Source of the DNA: Nocardia acididurans
Lineage (GTDB): Bacteria; Actinomycetota; Actinomycetes; Mycobacteriales; Mycobacteriaceae
Reading direction: 5' to 3'
Assembly (NCBI RefSeq): GCF_016741815.1
Contig: NZ_JAERRJ010000010.1
Location: 62,001 to 126,000, forward strand
DNA: 64,000 nt
In this document: positions 1 to 8,283 of the stretch, in pieces
Layout of the letters: each line of letters opens with the position of its first letter
How positions within the stretch are numbered: the stretch's first letter is position 1
Translations under genes and position numbers: made by a program
The notes under the pieces: model-generated
Databases searched by the model: none
Seen by the model: the letters and a program-made list of their open reading frames with translations, nothing else
What the model was told of the DNA's origin: nothing

Positions 1-1123
1 CGGGGTCGGAGCGGCCATATCCATGATCGCGAACCCCCTGTGGGGCTTCGTCTCCGATCGACGAGCGGCCACAGCCGGCCGGCGCGGGATCGTCATCGCC
101 GGAACCGGTGTGGCGGTGGCGGGGCTGCTGGTACTCGCCGCCGCCCCGAACCCGGCACTCATGCTGCTCGGCTGGATACTCGTGCAAATCGGATTGAACG
201 GTCCGCAAGCAGGTTTGGCCGCGAGCATCGCCGACCGAGTTCCGGAACGGCAACGCGGCACAGTCGGTTCGCTGTTCGGGATCGCGCAGATGGCCGGAGT
301 CGTCACCGGCACCGGAGTGGCCGCGCTCGGCGGGACGCGCATCGGCTACCTCGTGCTCGCGGTCGCGGTGCCCGCACTCATCGCCGCTTGGACGCTCATC
401 CACACGCAGGGATCACGGCCCGGCCCGCACGGACTACAGCCCGAATCACACGGTCTGCGAACCGGGCTGGTTGTTCCCCGGCCCGCGACGCTCCGGCCGG
501 GTGGACGGTCGGCCGGCGTGCGCCGTGGCATCCGGGTGCGGCCCAGCGGGCAGTTCGGGTGGGCGTGGGCGGTGCGGTTTCTGATGAATACCGGGAACTC
601 GCTGATGCTGTTGTATCTGTATTTCTATCTGGACGATGAGATCGGGGTGGCCGATCCGGCCGGGGGCGTGCTGGTCGTCACCGTCTCGAATATCGTGATC
701 GCCGCGCTGGCAGCGGGGTTCGGCGGGTATCTGTCCGATCGGCTGGGGCGGCGACGGGGGTTCGCTGTTGTCGCGGGGGCGGTGACCGTCGCGGGGAATG
801 CGGTGCTGGCGGTTTCGCCGGGATTCGCGGTGGTTCTGGTGGGCGCGGCGGTGGCCGCTGTGGGGTGGGGGCTGTACCTCGCGGTGGACATGGCCATCGT
901 CACCGCCACCCTCACCGAACCCGACAGCTTCGCGACCATGCTCGGCGTGGCGAATGTGGCCAATGCGCTGCCGCAGGTTGTCGCGCCCGTGCTGGCCGCA
1001 CCGCTGCTGGCCTGGGGTGCGGGGTACGGGGGCGTGTTCGGCGCGGCGGCGGTCGCCGCGCTGTTCGCCATCGTGTGCGCCCGGCGGCTGCGGCTGCCGA
1101 ACCCGAAGCTGGACCCGGCCTGA
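1..1123 (+). CDS. MFS transporter, 5' truncated by window edge
   Basis: The reading frame is open to the left edge, so the first Met at base 23 is internal and the real start lies outside the window. The visible 370 or so residues are hydrophobic and arranged as repeated membrane segments. Near the left edge NPLWGFVSDRR looks like the MFS loop 2-3 motif, which follows TM2, so only about TM1-2 is missing. A second copy, GGYLSDRLGRRRG, marks the equivalent loop of the C-terminal half, separated by a basic central loop (about residues 130-180). This fits a 12-TM major facilitator. The substrate cannot be read from sequence. The neighbouring beta-glucosidase 70 bp downstream on the same strand suggests sugar or glycoside uptake, but that is inference. 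Confidence 0.85.
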   Translation, partial: GVGAAISMIANPLWGFVSDRRAATAGRRGIVIAGTGVAVAGLLVLAAAPNPALMLLGWILVQIGLNGPQAGLAASIADRVPERQRGTVGSLFGIAQMAGVVTGTGVAALGGTRIGYLVLAVAVPALIAAWTLIHTQGSRPGPHGLQPESHGLRTGLVVPRPATLRPGGRSAGVRRGIRVRPSGQFGWAWAVRFLMNTGNSLMLLYLYFYLDDEIGVADPAGGVLVVTVSNIVIAALAAGFGGYLSDRLGRRRGFAVVAGAVTVAGNAVLAVSPGFAVVLVGAAVAAVGWGLYLAVDMAIVTATLTEPDSFATMLGVANVANALPQVVAPVLAAPLLAWGAGYGGVFGAAAVAALFAIVCARRLRLPNPKLDPA

Positions 1124-1192
1124 GTTCGAGCCGGAATACCGACCCAACCGCCCGTGTAACCGACCCGCCCGTCCGTGTAATCGAGGAGCCCG

Positions 1193-2608
1193 ATGACAAC
1201 GCCCGAATTCGACCTTCCGCCGCACTTCCGCTTCGGAATGGCCACCGCCGCAATCCAGATCGAGGGAGCCACTCGCGCGGACGGGCGTGGGGTCAGCATC
1301 TGGGATACCTTCGCCGCGCAGCCGGGCCGAATCCACAACGGCGACAGCCTCGACATCGCCACCGATCACTATCACCGGTACCGCGCCGATATCGCGGATC
1401 TGCGGGACTGCGGCGTCGACGACTACCGGTTCTCGATCGCCTGGCCCCGGGTCGTCCCGCAGGGGCGCGGCGAGGTCAACCCGAAAGGGCTGGACTTCTA
1501 CGATCGGCTCGTCGACGGACTGCTCGAGGCAGGCATCCGGCCCGTGCCCACGCTGTATCACTGGGATCTGCCGCAGCCGTTGCAAGATGAGGGCGGGTGG
1601 CTCGCACGCGCTACCGCCGAGGCATTCGCCGAATATGCCCGCGTGGTCGCCGACAAGCTCGGGGACCGGGTGCGGGATTGGCTCACGCTCAACGAGATGA
1701 ACGTGCACACCCTCTACGGGCATGTGCTCGCCGATCACGCGCCTGCCCTTGATCTGGGGCTCGCGGCATTCCCCGCCGCTCACTACCAGCTGCTCGCCCA
1801 CGGTCTGGCGGTGCGAGAGCTGCGCGCGGCAGGCGACTTCCGGATCGGCGTGGTCGGACAGCACTATCCGGTCATCCCCGCCAGCGACGAGGCTGCCGAT
1901 GTCGAAGCGGCCGACACCTTCGCGGCCCTGACAAACTGGACCTTCGCCGACCCGATCCTGCTCGGCCACTACCCGGCCGAGGAGATCGCCGCACTCGTCG
2001 CGGGCACGGCGGGACTGAGCGCCGAGCAGCTCGCCGCCGACCTCGAGATCATCGCCGCACCACTCGATTTCTACGGGGTCAACTACTACGAGCCCGTCCG
2101 TATCGAGGCCCGCCGCGAAGGCAAGGACTACAGCGGCGTCCTCGAAGTCGACATCCCCGCCGATATGCCTTTCGCCCCGGTGCCTTTCGAGGATGGCCCG
2201 CGCACCGACTTCGGCTGGACCATCAGCCCGTCCGGCTTCGAGGACATCCTGAACCAGATGCGTGAACGCTACCCGCACCTGCCTCCGGTGGTGATCACCG
2301 AATCCGGCGCATCCTTCCACGACGAGCCCGGTCCCGACGGCGCGATCCACGACACCCGCCGAATCGACTACCTGCACAGTCATATCGACGCGGTGGCGAA
2401 AGCGATCGCGAACGGCGTGGATGTCCGCGGCTACTACGTGTGGTCCGCCCTCGACAACTTCGAATGGGCCGCCGGATACGAACAGCGCTTCGGCCTCGTC
2501 CACGTGGATTGGACGACGCTGGAGCGCACCCGCAAGGACTCCTGGCACTGGTACCGCGACGCCATCGCCGCCCACCGCGACCGGAGCTCCTCGCTGACGC
2601 AAGCCTGA
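1193..2608 (+). CDS. Family 1 glycoside hydrolase (beta-glucosidase)
   Basis: A 471-residue cytoplasmic GH1 (beta/alpha)8 enzyme, the normal length for bacterial beta-glucosidases; no signal peptide. It would hydrolyse beta-linked glucosides or related disaccharides. The N-terminal FRFGMATAAIQIEGA matches the GH1 signature. The acid/base glutamate is E168 in TLNEMN and the nucleophile E370 in VVITESGAS; SALDNFEWAAGY (about 418-429) carries the aglycone-site tryptophan and glutamate. Two departures from the usual consensus are visible: NEM instead of NEP, and ESG instead of ENG. Both catalytic glutamates are kept. It follows an MFS gene on the same strand, so an uptake and hydrolysis pair is plausible. 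True substrate is unknown. Confidence 0.92.
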   Translation: MTTPEFDLPPHFRFGMATAAIQIEGATRADGRGVSIWDTFAAQPGRIHNGDSLDIATDHYHRYRADIADLRDCGVDDYRFSIAWPRVVPQGRGEVNPKGLDFYDRLVDGLLEAGIRPVPTLYHWDLPQPLQDEGGWLARATAEAFAEYARVVADKLGDRVRDWLTLNEMNVHTLYGHVLADHAPALDLGLAAFPAAHYQLLAHGLAVRELRAAGDFRIGVVGQHYPVIPASDEAADVEAADTFAALTNWTFADPILLGHYPAEEIAALVAGTAGLSAEQLAADLEIIAAPLDFYGVNYYEPVRIEARREGKDYSGVLEVDIPADMPFAPVPFEDGPRTDFGWTISPSGFEDILNQMRERYPHLPPVVITESGASFHDEPGPDGAIHDTRRIDYLHSHIDAVAKAIANGVDVRGYYVWSALDNFEWAAGYEQRFGLVHVDWTTLERTRKDSWHWYRDAIAAHRDRSSSLTQA

Positions 2609-2840
2609 AATCCCAACGACCCCGCCATTCCGGCTGCCCGCGGCCGGAGTCCACAGGGACCGTAATCCCGGTCGCTGCGTCGATCCCCGCCGAGCGGCGC
2701 GTCAGGGCAGGCTGCCAGAGGTAATGCGGCCCAGGCCGTCGCCGCACTGAACCGGCGCGGGGTTGCCCGGCCCATTCGGATCGGCCGCCCCCGACGTGGC
2801 GCGGGTTGCTGCGCAAGGGTTTCGGCGTGGAGCGGTGTTG

Positions 2841-4643
2841 TCAGTTGAGCGGCGGGCTGATCCGCTCCGGTACTTCGCCCGTCTCGGCTTGCGGGTGCTG
2901 CTCTGCCGCTGCGGCGGCTTCGGCGCGGTCTACCCAGGTGAGCCAGGCGCCTGCACCGAGGCGGGGTTCGGCGTAGCCGTCGGTGGTGCGGACAATGCGG
3001 GTGCCGGGTTGTTCGAGCCAGCGGACGAGGAGGCCCGCCTCCTCGGGGAGTGCGCCGCGCAGTGGGGGATGGACGGGCTCGTCCTCGGTGCCGGGAAGCG
3101 GATCGGCCGTGGCGGCGGGGGAGTCCAGGCGTGGGGGGATGACTGTTTCGGCGGAGGCGGCCAGGCGTTCCACCACCGCCATGGGGGAGATGCCGCGAAT
3201 GGCGGTGCCCGCGGCGGCGAGGCGGGCATGGCGGATAACCGCGAACTCCCAGCCACCGGCGCCGTCGGGGCGGGCAGCTATCAGTTCGGGGATGCGGGCC
3301 AGGGCGGTGAGGCGCTGGGTGCGGCGCAGCGCGCGGATCACCGGGACACTGCGGTCGCGCAGGCGGGCTGCGGCTTCGAAATGTTCTGCGGTGGAGTGGG
3401 ATTCGAGCTTGTCGGACATCGCTCGGAGGAGTGCGTCGTCCGTGCCGGAGAAGAGGGCGCGAACTGCCGTGGGGGCCGGTTGGTATTCCTCTATATATAG
3501 GGGTGCGCTGTGAGCGCTCGCGGGGCAACCGCCGACGATCGCCGGCGGGCAATCGTGGCGGCCGGTGCGGGGGATGCGGGTCGTGCAGGTGCGCAGGCCC
3601 GCCAGTTCGGCGAGGGTGGCGGCGATCTCCTGGGCGTCGGTGCGGGAGTGGAAGGGGCCCAGGCAGTCTCGGGTGGGGGTGCGGGAGACGGCGAATCGGG
3701 GGAAGGGCTCGTCGGTGAGGGTGAGCCACCAGGCGCGCTGCGGGAATTTGGAGCGGCGGTTGTAGGGCGGGGTATGCGCGAGCAGCAGGCGGAGTTCGCG
3801 CACACCCGCCTCCAGCGCGTGCGCGCATTCGACGTGATCGACCCGGGTGGCCAGCTGCACCATCTCGCGCATGCGCGGGCGGGTGTCGGAACCGGTGAAG
3901 TAGTTGCGTACGCGGCGGCGAAGATTCACCGCGGTTCCTATATAGAGGACTTCCTCCGAAGGGCCGCGGAAGAGATAGACGCCGGGGGTGCTCGGGAGGT
4001 CGGCGGCCAGGGTACGTTTGGCGCGCTGGCGGCGGGTCACCTCGGGTAGGTAGTCGACCAGTTCCGTGAGGCTGTGCACCCCTTGGTTTCCCACGCGCGC
4101 GATGAGGGCGTGCAGCACGTCCACGGTGGCGCGGGCATCGTCGAGGGCGCGGTGCGTGGGGCGGGTCTCGGAGCCGAGGATCTGGGCCAGCATCTCCAGC
4201 TTCACCGACGGCGCTTCATCGCGGCTGAGCACCCGCCGCGCCAGCTGCACGGTGCACACCACCTGGAAGGCGGGCCACGCCGTTTCGCAGCGGGCCGCGG
4301 CCGCGCGCAGGAAGCCGGTGTCGAAGCGGGCGTTGTGGGCGACCAGCACCGCGCCCTGCGCGAACTCCAGGAAGCCGGGCAGCACCTGCTCGATGCGGGG
4401 CGCGTCCATGACCATGGCGGTGGTGATGCCGGTGATGTGCACGATCTGCGGCGGAATCGCGCAGCCCGGATTGACCAGGGTGGCGAACTCGCCGAGCACC
4501 TCGCCGCCGCGCACCTTCACCGCGCCGATCTCGGTGATGGCGTCGCCCTCGGGACTGGTTCCGGTGGTCTCCAGGTCTACGACCACGAACGTTGTGTCAT
4601 AGAGCGGGGTTTCGAGTTCGTCGAAGGCCAACTGTTCGGACAC
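2841..4643 (-). CDS. DEDDh exonuclease / GIY-YIG fusion protein (Rv2191-like)
   Basis: About 600 residues combining two nuclease folds. Residues about 18-185 are a DnaQ/epsilon-type 3'-5' exonuclease: D23 and E25 in VVDLETTG, D108 in NARFD, H164 and D168 in HRALDDAR, the complete DEDDh set. Residues about 218-300 are a GIY-YIG domain (PGVYLFRG then LYIGTAVNLRRRVRNYF) as in UvrC; a C-terminal region of unclear fold follows. The usual UvrC C-terminal RNase H-like and HhH domains are not evident, so this is not UvrC. Orthologues sit next to the NlpC/P60 gene in mycobacteria (Rv2191). A role in DNA repair or processing is inferred. I chose the GTG at 4643; a TTG at 4652 is also in frame. Neither has a clear ribosome site. 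Confidence 0.88.
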   Translation of the reverse strand: MSEQLAFDELETPLYDTTFVVVDLETTGTSPEGDAITEIGAVKVRGGEVLGEFATLVNPGCAIPPQIVHITGITTAMVMDAPRIEQVLPGFLEFAQGAVLVAHNARFDTGFLRAAAARCETAWPAFQVVCTVQLARRVLSRDEAPSVKLEMLAQILGSETRPTHRALDDARATVDVLHALIARVGNQGVHSLTELVDYLPEVTRRQRAKRTLAADLPSTPGVYLFRGPSEEVLYIGTAVNLRRRVRNYFTGSDTRPRMREMVQLATRVDHVECAHALEAGVRELRLLLAHTPPYNRRSKFPQRAWWLTLTDEPFPRFAVSRTPTRDCLGPFHSRTDAQEIAATLAELAGLRTCTTRIPRTGRHDCPPAIVGGCPASAHSAPLYIEEYQPAPTAVRALFSGTDDALLRAMSDKLESHSTAEHFEAAARLRDRSVPVIRALRRTQRLTALARIPELIAARPDGAGGWEFAVIRHARLAAAGTAIRGISPMAVVERLAASAETVIPPRLDSPAATADPLPGTEDEPVHPPLRGALPEEAGLLVRWLEQPGTRIVRTTDGYAEPRLGAGAWLTWVDRAEAAAAAEQHPQAETGEVPERISPPLN

Positions 4644-4821
4644 GGTCCGCAAGCGTAGGCGCGGGGTCCGACATCCCGGGCCGGTTCATCCCGTCCGTGA
4701 CCGGCCGGATGGCTGTTTTCGCCGCTGTTATGACTATGTGGAACATCGACCTGGCGAAATGTCTGAATATGCAATCGAGATTCTCGAGATGAAATCCCCG
4801 AATTGCGAAAATATGCGAGTT

Positions 4822-4837
4822 TGTGACCAGGGTCACA
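4822..4837. promoter_or_regulatory. CRP/GlxR-type binding site
   Basis: TGTGACCAGGGTCACA is a perfect match to the TGTGA-N6-TCACA consensus recognised by CRP-family regulators (Crp in M. tuberculosis, GlxR in Corynebacterium). It lies about 180 bp from the exonuclease start and about 427 bp from the NlpC/P60 start. Regulation of wall-lytic genes by this family is known in the order; which of the two genes it controls here is open. Confidence 0.7.
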
Positions 4838-5161
4838 TTGATTCGGAATGTGGATCAATTTCGGAGGGGGGAACGGTTGGTTCGTGTCGCCGCCCACCGC
4901 GTGCTGTCCCGGCACCGCGCGGTCGGGCGTGTCGCGTGCCCGTGTCGCAGCCGCGCAGGTCGGAGGGTTTAGGTCTGACCTGCGGTTATGTGGAATTCGT
5001 CGAGGTCGGGCGGGTCTTCGGCACGGCTACGTTACCGACCGGTAGCCGTTCGGACGCTCCGGACAAAACGTCGCTTGTTATCTTTTCGTGATTGGTGTGA
5101 TGTCCGTCGCAGCGAAATGTGGACGCGTAACACTTTTGGACTACTCGGCGTCGGTTGCGGC

Positions 5162-5192
5162 TTTACAACCCACCGTTATGTCCTCGTAATCT
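5162..5192 (+). promoter_or_regulatory. Candidate promoter of first NlpC/P60 gene
   Basis: TTTACA (5162-5167) and TAATCT (5187-5192) are separated by 19 bases, about 70 bp before the start codon. The -10 lies in a 19-base stretch (5185-5203) that recurs, 16 of 19 identical, before the next NlpC/P60 gene (5972-5990). Sigma-70-like by inspection only. Confidence 0.45.
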
Positions 5193-5263
5193 TCCTGAGA
5201 CCTCGCGGAGTCCGACCCACCAAACCGGTGCGGCGTCGCGGGGCAGATTGGAAGTTCCTCACC

Positions 5264-5887
5264 ATGGCGACCACCACCGTCAAGCGACAGGTCCGGGGCA
5301 TGCAGCGCAATGCCAAGCGCGCCGCCGCCGCCGGTGCCGTCGGCGCTGCCACGCTGAGCGCGCTACTGCTGCCCGCTACTCCCGCGTCGGCCCAGCCGGT
5401 GACCATCCCCGGCGTCGGCACCTTCGAGGTGCCCGACACCATTCAGCTGCCCGCCGGCATCCCCGGTGTGCCGGAATCGATTCCGGTGCAGATCCCCGCC
5501 ATCCCCGGCGTCGAGGTCCCGGGCGCGCCCGCCGCGCCGCAGCAGAGCGCCCGCCAGATCGCGGTCGACGCCGCGCTCAGCAAGGTCGGCTCGCCCTACG
5601 TGTACGGCGCCGCCGGCCCGAACGCCTTCGACTGCTCCGGCCTCATGCAGTGGTCCTACGCCCAGGCCGGCGTGAGCATCCCGCGCACCAGCTACGACCA
5701 GCTCGCCTCCGGCGCGCCGGTCTCCTACGAAGGCCTCGAGCCGGGCGACATCGTGTCGTTCTACGGCGGCAGCCACTCCGGCATGTACATCGGCAACGGC
5801 GAGGTCGTGCACGCCTCCACCTCCGGTCAGCCGGTCAAGGTCGCGCCCATTTCGTCCATGCCCTTCGCGGGCGCACGGCGCATCTGA
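5264..5887 (+). CDS. Secreted NlpC/P60 peptidoglycan endopeptidase
   Basis: A 207-residue exported wall hydrolase. Residues 1-43 form a signal peptide (basic start, Ala-rich core, ending ATPASA). Residues about 45-90 are a Pro/Ile/Val-rich linker. Residues about 97-207 are the NlpC/P60 domain: nucleophile C124 in DCSGL, H171 in HSGMYIG and H183 in VVHAS, a complete catalytic triad. It should cut the D-Glu to mDAP bond of stem peptides, as mycobacterial Rip proteins do. I chose the ATG at 5264 because it gives a proper signal peptide; the frame is open a further 92 codons upstream without coding character. The RipC-like gene follows 134 bp later, each probably with its own promoter. Confidence 0.9.
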   Translation: MATTTVKRQVRGMQRNAKRAAAAGAVGAATLSALLLPATPASAQPVTIPGVGTFEVPDTIQLPAGIPGVPESIPVQIPAIPGVEVPGAPAAPQQSARQIAVDAALSKVGSPYVYGAAGPNAFDCSGLMQWSYAQAGVSIPRTSYDQLASGAPVSYEGLEPGDIVSFYGGSHSGMYIGNGEVVHASTSGQPVKVAPISSMPFAGARRI

Positions 5888-5895
5888 GACGGGCC

Positions 5896-5914
5896 CGCAG
5901 GTGCCTGACCTGCG
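5896..5914. repeat. Short hairpin after first NlpC/P60 gene
   Basis: Arms CGCAGGT (5896-5902) and ACCTGCG (5908-5914) enclose 5 bases, 8 bases after the stop codon. The same arms occur in the leader of this gene (4954-4960 and 4978-4984). No T-run follows, so a terminator role is uncertain. Confidence 0.5.
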
Positions 5915-5916
5915 AA

Positions 5917-5973
5917 CGAAGCGGCGACCGTGACATTCCCGTGGCCTACTGGACACAAGCGGTCGCCGTTTCG
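5917..5973. repeat. Inverted repeat abutting the ripC-like promoter
   Basis: CGAAGCGGCGACCG (5917-5930) pairs with CGGTCGCCGTTTCG (5960-5973) over 14 positions with one wobble; the loop is 29 bases. The right arm ends exactly at the candidate -10 hexamer (5974). It may be a terminator for the upstream gene or an operator for the downstream one. Confidence 0.5.
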
Positions 5974-5979
5974 TAATCT
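5950..5979 (+). promoter_or_regulatory. Candidate promoter of ripC-like gene
   Basis: TGGACA (5950-5955) and TAATCT (5974-5979), spacing 18, about 43 bp upstream of the start codon. The -10 and following bases (5972-5990) match the upstream NlpC/P60 promoter segment at 16 of 19 positions. Confidence 0.5.
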
Positions 5980-6021
5980 TATCGAGACCTTCTTTTCCGG
6001 CTTGGGGTAAGAGAACGGGAC

Positions 6022-7104
6022 ATGCCGACGGTGGCCGCACAGCGAAACGATCGAACGAAGAATCGCACCAGGTGCCTGGTGGGAGGTGCGCTGGCGGTAG
6101 GGGTGGTCGTCTTCGGAGCCACCACCACGGCCCCCGCCCTGGCCGACCCGGTCGCCGCGCCCGCCACCGCCGCCGACGCGGTACAACGGCTGATGGATCT
6201 GTCCCGGGAATCCGAACAGCTCAACCAGCAGGCCCTCGGCGCACAGTCCGACCTCGACGCCAAACTCGCGGCCCTCGCCACCGCCGACACCCAGGCCGCG
6301 CTCGCCGCCGACGCACTCGACGCCGCCAAGGCCGAGATCAAGAAATTCCAGCCCGCCATCGACCGGGCCGCCACCTCCGCACTGCTCACCAGCCGCAGCA
6401 ATCAGCTCAGCTCGCTGCTGGCCGCCGACTCCCCGCAGCAGCTGCTCGACCAGATGTCCATCGTGGATCTGCTCGGATCGCGCACGAATCGGCAAGTCGC
6501 CCAATACAAACAGGCCAGTGACGCGGCCGCCGTCGCCGAAACCGCCGCGCGCACCGCCGCCGACGCCGCCCGCGCCGCCAGCACCGCCGCCGACGCCCTG
6601 CGCACCGACCTCGAATCCAAACGCGCCGCGCTGCAAGGCTCCATCGCCGGAGTCATCGCCGCCTGGGGGCAGCTCTCCGCCGGTGACCGCTCCGCCCTGG
6701 CCGGTACGCCCTTCCCGCCCGGATTCGACCGCGACACCCTGCTGCGCGGGCTCGTCCCCGGCTCCGGCACCAGCGCACTCGCCGCCGGGCTCACCCGCAT
6801 CGGCGCACCCTACGTCTGGGGTGCGGTCGGCCCCGACCAGTTCGACTGCTCCGGCCTCGTGCAGTGGGCGTTCAAACAGGTCGGCAAGAGCGTGCCGCGC
6901 ACCAGTCAGCAGCAGGCGAGCTTCGGCACGCCCGTCGCCGAGAAGGACCTGCAGCCCGGCGACGTCGTGTTCTTCTACCCTGAGATCTCACACGTGGGCA
7001 TCTACGCGGGCAACGGATTGATGTTGCACGCCTCCACCTTCGGCGTCCCGGTCCAGGTCGCGCCGATGGGGTCCACACCGTTCAATTCGGCGCGCCGGTT
7101 CTGA
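6022..7104 (+). CDS. RipC-like NlpC/P60 hydrolase with coiled-coil (Rv2190c-like)
   Basis: A 360-residue exported hydrolase. Residues 1-41 are a signal peptide (ending APALA). Residues about 50-210 are Ala-rich helices predicted to form coiled coil, the segment that in RipC/RipA-type proteins occludes the active site and binds the FtsEX regulator. Residues about 250-360 are the NlpC/P60 domain with C276 (FDCSGL), H324 (SHVGIYAG) and H336 (MLHAS). Position beside the Rv2191 orthologue and upstream of pimB matches M. tuberculosis Rv2190c (RipC). It should cleave peptidoglycan stem peptides during growth or daughter-cell separation. Control by FtsEX is family knowledge, not visible here. Confidence 0.9.
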   Translation: MPTVAAQRNDRTKNRTRCLVGGALAVGVVVFGATTTAPALADPVAAPATAADAVQRLMDLSRESEQLNQQALGAQSDLDAKLAALATADTQAALAADALDAAKAEIKKFQPAIDRAATSALLTSRSNQLSSLLAADSPQQLLDQMSIVDLLGSRTNRQVAQYKQASDAAAVAETAARTAADAARAASTAADALRTDLESKRAALQGSIAGVIAAWGQLSAGDRSALAGTPFPPGFDRDTLLRGLVPGSGTSALAAGLTRIGAPYVWGAVGPDQFDCSGLVQWAFKQVGKSVPRTSQQQASFGTPVAEKDLQPGDVVFFYPEISHVGIYAGNGLMLHASTFGVPVQVAPMGSTPFNSARRF

Positions 7105-7141
7105 ACCGGCAGGCACGGCCAGGCCCCGGAGGAGGAAACGT

Positions 7142-8209
7142 GTGCAACCACGGAGGGGTCCCGTGCCTGCACCCTCGGATACGGCGCATGACCGCGAGGT
7201 GGCGATGAGCGCACTGCGACAGGCCCGCGGCTGGTTGTCGGCCAAACGACGATTCCAGTTCGTCGCCACCTGCACCATGGTGATCGGGCTGACCGCCGCG
7301 TGCGGGGCGCTGCTCATGCTGCCGAACTCGGTACTGCCGAAGATCCGCGCGGTGGTGCCGGGGGACGCGGGGCTGGTGGCCACCGACCCCCAGGTGCCCG
7401 AGGTGCGGCGGCTCATGGACTCCTACGGGAAGGTCGTGGCCGAACCCGTGGTGACGGGCGCGGGGAAAGTCGGTGTGGTGCTGGGGCATCCGGCGCGCAG
7501 TGGCGATATCGACGTGCTCGCGGGCGAACTCGCGGCGGCCACGGTCGCGGTGAGCGCGCTGTGGGGATCGAACTGGTCGCAGGCCCCGGTCGTCGTCGTG
7601 GCTTCCAGCCCAGCCGAATTCGCGGCGCTCACCCACGCCACCGGTGCCGTGCCCGCCGAAGTCGCCGCCGCGACGGTCGCCGACCCGTTTCATCCGGGCA
7701 GCCAACCCGAAGGGCAGCGCGTGGTCTTCGGCCCCGAAGCCGGACGCCGCCTCGGCGCGGACGGACTGCGCACAGTGCTGCGACACGAGCTCACCCATAT
7801 CGCCACCCGCGCGGTGACGGTCGACGGGTCACCGCAGTGGATGCTCGAAGGCTTCGCCGAATACACCGCCCACCGCAGCACCCGGCAGCCGGTCGCCCAG
7901 ATCGCGCCGACCCTCATCGCGCGGGCGCGCACCGGCGACCTGCCCGCCGACCTCCCCGCCGACGCCATGTTCGAACCCGCCGGCGGCCAAGCCTCCCTCG
8001 CCTACGAACAGGGTTGGTCCGCCTGCGCCTTCATCGCCTCCGAATTCGGTGAGCCCGCACTGGTGAACCTCTACCGGCAACTGGCCACCGGCCCGCGCGA
8101 CCACGCCGCCGTCGACCGCGTGATCCGGGAAAGCCTCGGCGTCTCCGGCGAGGATTTCCGCACCGGCTGGCGAGCGTGGATCACCGCCCGCAGCAACGAA
8201 GCGGCCTGA
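7142..8209 (+). CDS. Membrane-anchored HExxH metallopeptidase-like protein
   Basis: A 355-residue protein starting at GTG 7142 just after a strong GGAGGAGG ribosome site. Residues about 38-62 form one hydrophobic segment, so the bulk lies outside the membrane. RHELTH (H215, E216, H219) followed by MLEGFAEY (E236, E240) is the gluzincin or peptidase MA zinc-site pattern: two histidines plus a downstream glutamate. It is therefore a likely zinc metallopeptidase; its substrate is unknown. It lies 37 bp after the RipC-like gene on the same strand, which suggests co-expression and an envelope role. Similar proteins occupy this place near Rv2190c in related actinobacteria as hypothetical genes. Confidence 0.75.
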   Translation: MQPRRGPVPAPSDTAHDREVAMSALRQARGWLSAKRRFQFVATCTMVIGLTAACGALLMLPNSVLPKIRAVVPGDAGLVATDPQVPEVRRLMDSYGKVVAEPVVTGAGKVGVVLGHPARSGDIDVLAGELAAATVAVSALWGSNWSQAPVVVVASSPAEFAALTHATGAVPAEVAAATVADPFHPGSQPEGQRVVFGPEAGRRLGADGLRTVLRHELTHIATRAVTVDGSPQWMLEGFAEYTAHRSTRQPVAQIAPTLIARARTGDLPADLPADAMFEPAGGQASLAYEQGWSACAFIASEFGEPALVNLYRQLATGPRDHAAVDRVIRESLGVSGEDFRTGWRAWITARSNEAA

Positions 8210-8283
8210 GCGAACGCCCGAGGCGCAGACCGGGTGCGAGCGGTGTGAAAGGCAGAAGTGACCGCTGCGCTCGGGACCGACGG

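Larger units (their letters stand above)
4644..5263. promoter_or_regulatory. Divergent intergenic region with CRP-type site and hairpins
   Basis: About 620 bases between the divergent exonuclease and NlpC/P60 genes, with no convincing gene. It is AT-richer than its surroundings around 4725-4860. It holds a perfect CRP-type palindrome (4822-4837), a stem CGCAGGTC/GACCTGCG (4954-4961 with 4977-4984), a stem CGGCTAC/GTAGCCG (5024-5030 with 5042-5048), and a candidate promoter at 5162-5192. The length suggests a structured leader or several regulators acting on the wall hydrolase gene. Confidence 0.6.

Noticed and set aside
446..2602. 718-codon open frame on the minus strand
   Set aside because: It is antisense to the MFS and GH1 genes, with Asp/Gly/Arg/Val-biased composition and no domain; long antisense frames are expected at this GC content.
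2841..4643. UvrC
   Set aside because: It has an N-terminal DnaQ domain and lacks the UvrC C-terminal nuclease and HhH domains.
4840..5263. Possible ydaO (cyclic di-AMP) riboswitch before the NlpC/P60 gene
   Set aside because: The setting fits (such switches precede wall hydrolases in actinobacteria) but I could not find the conserved core segments in order; a covariance-model search would decide.
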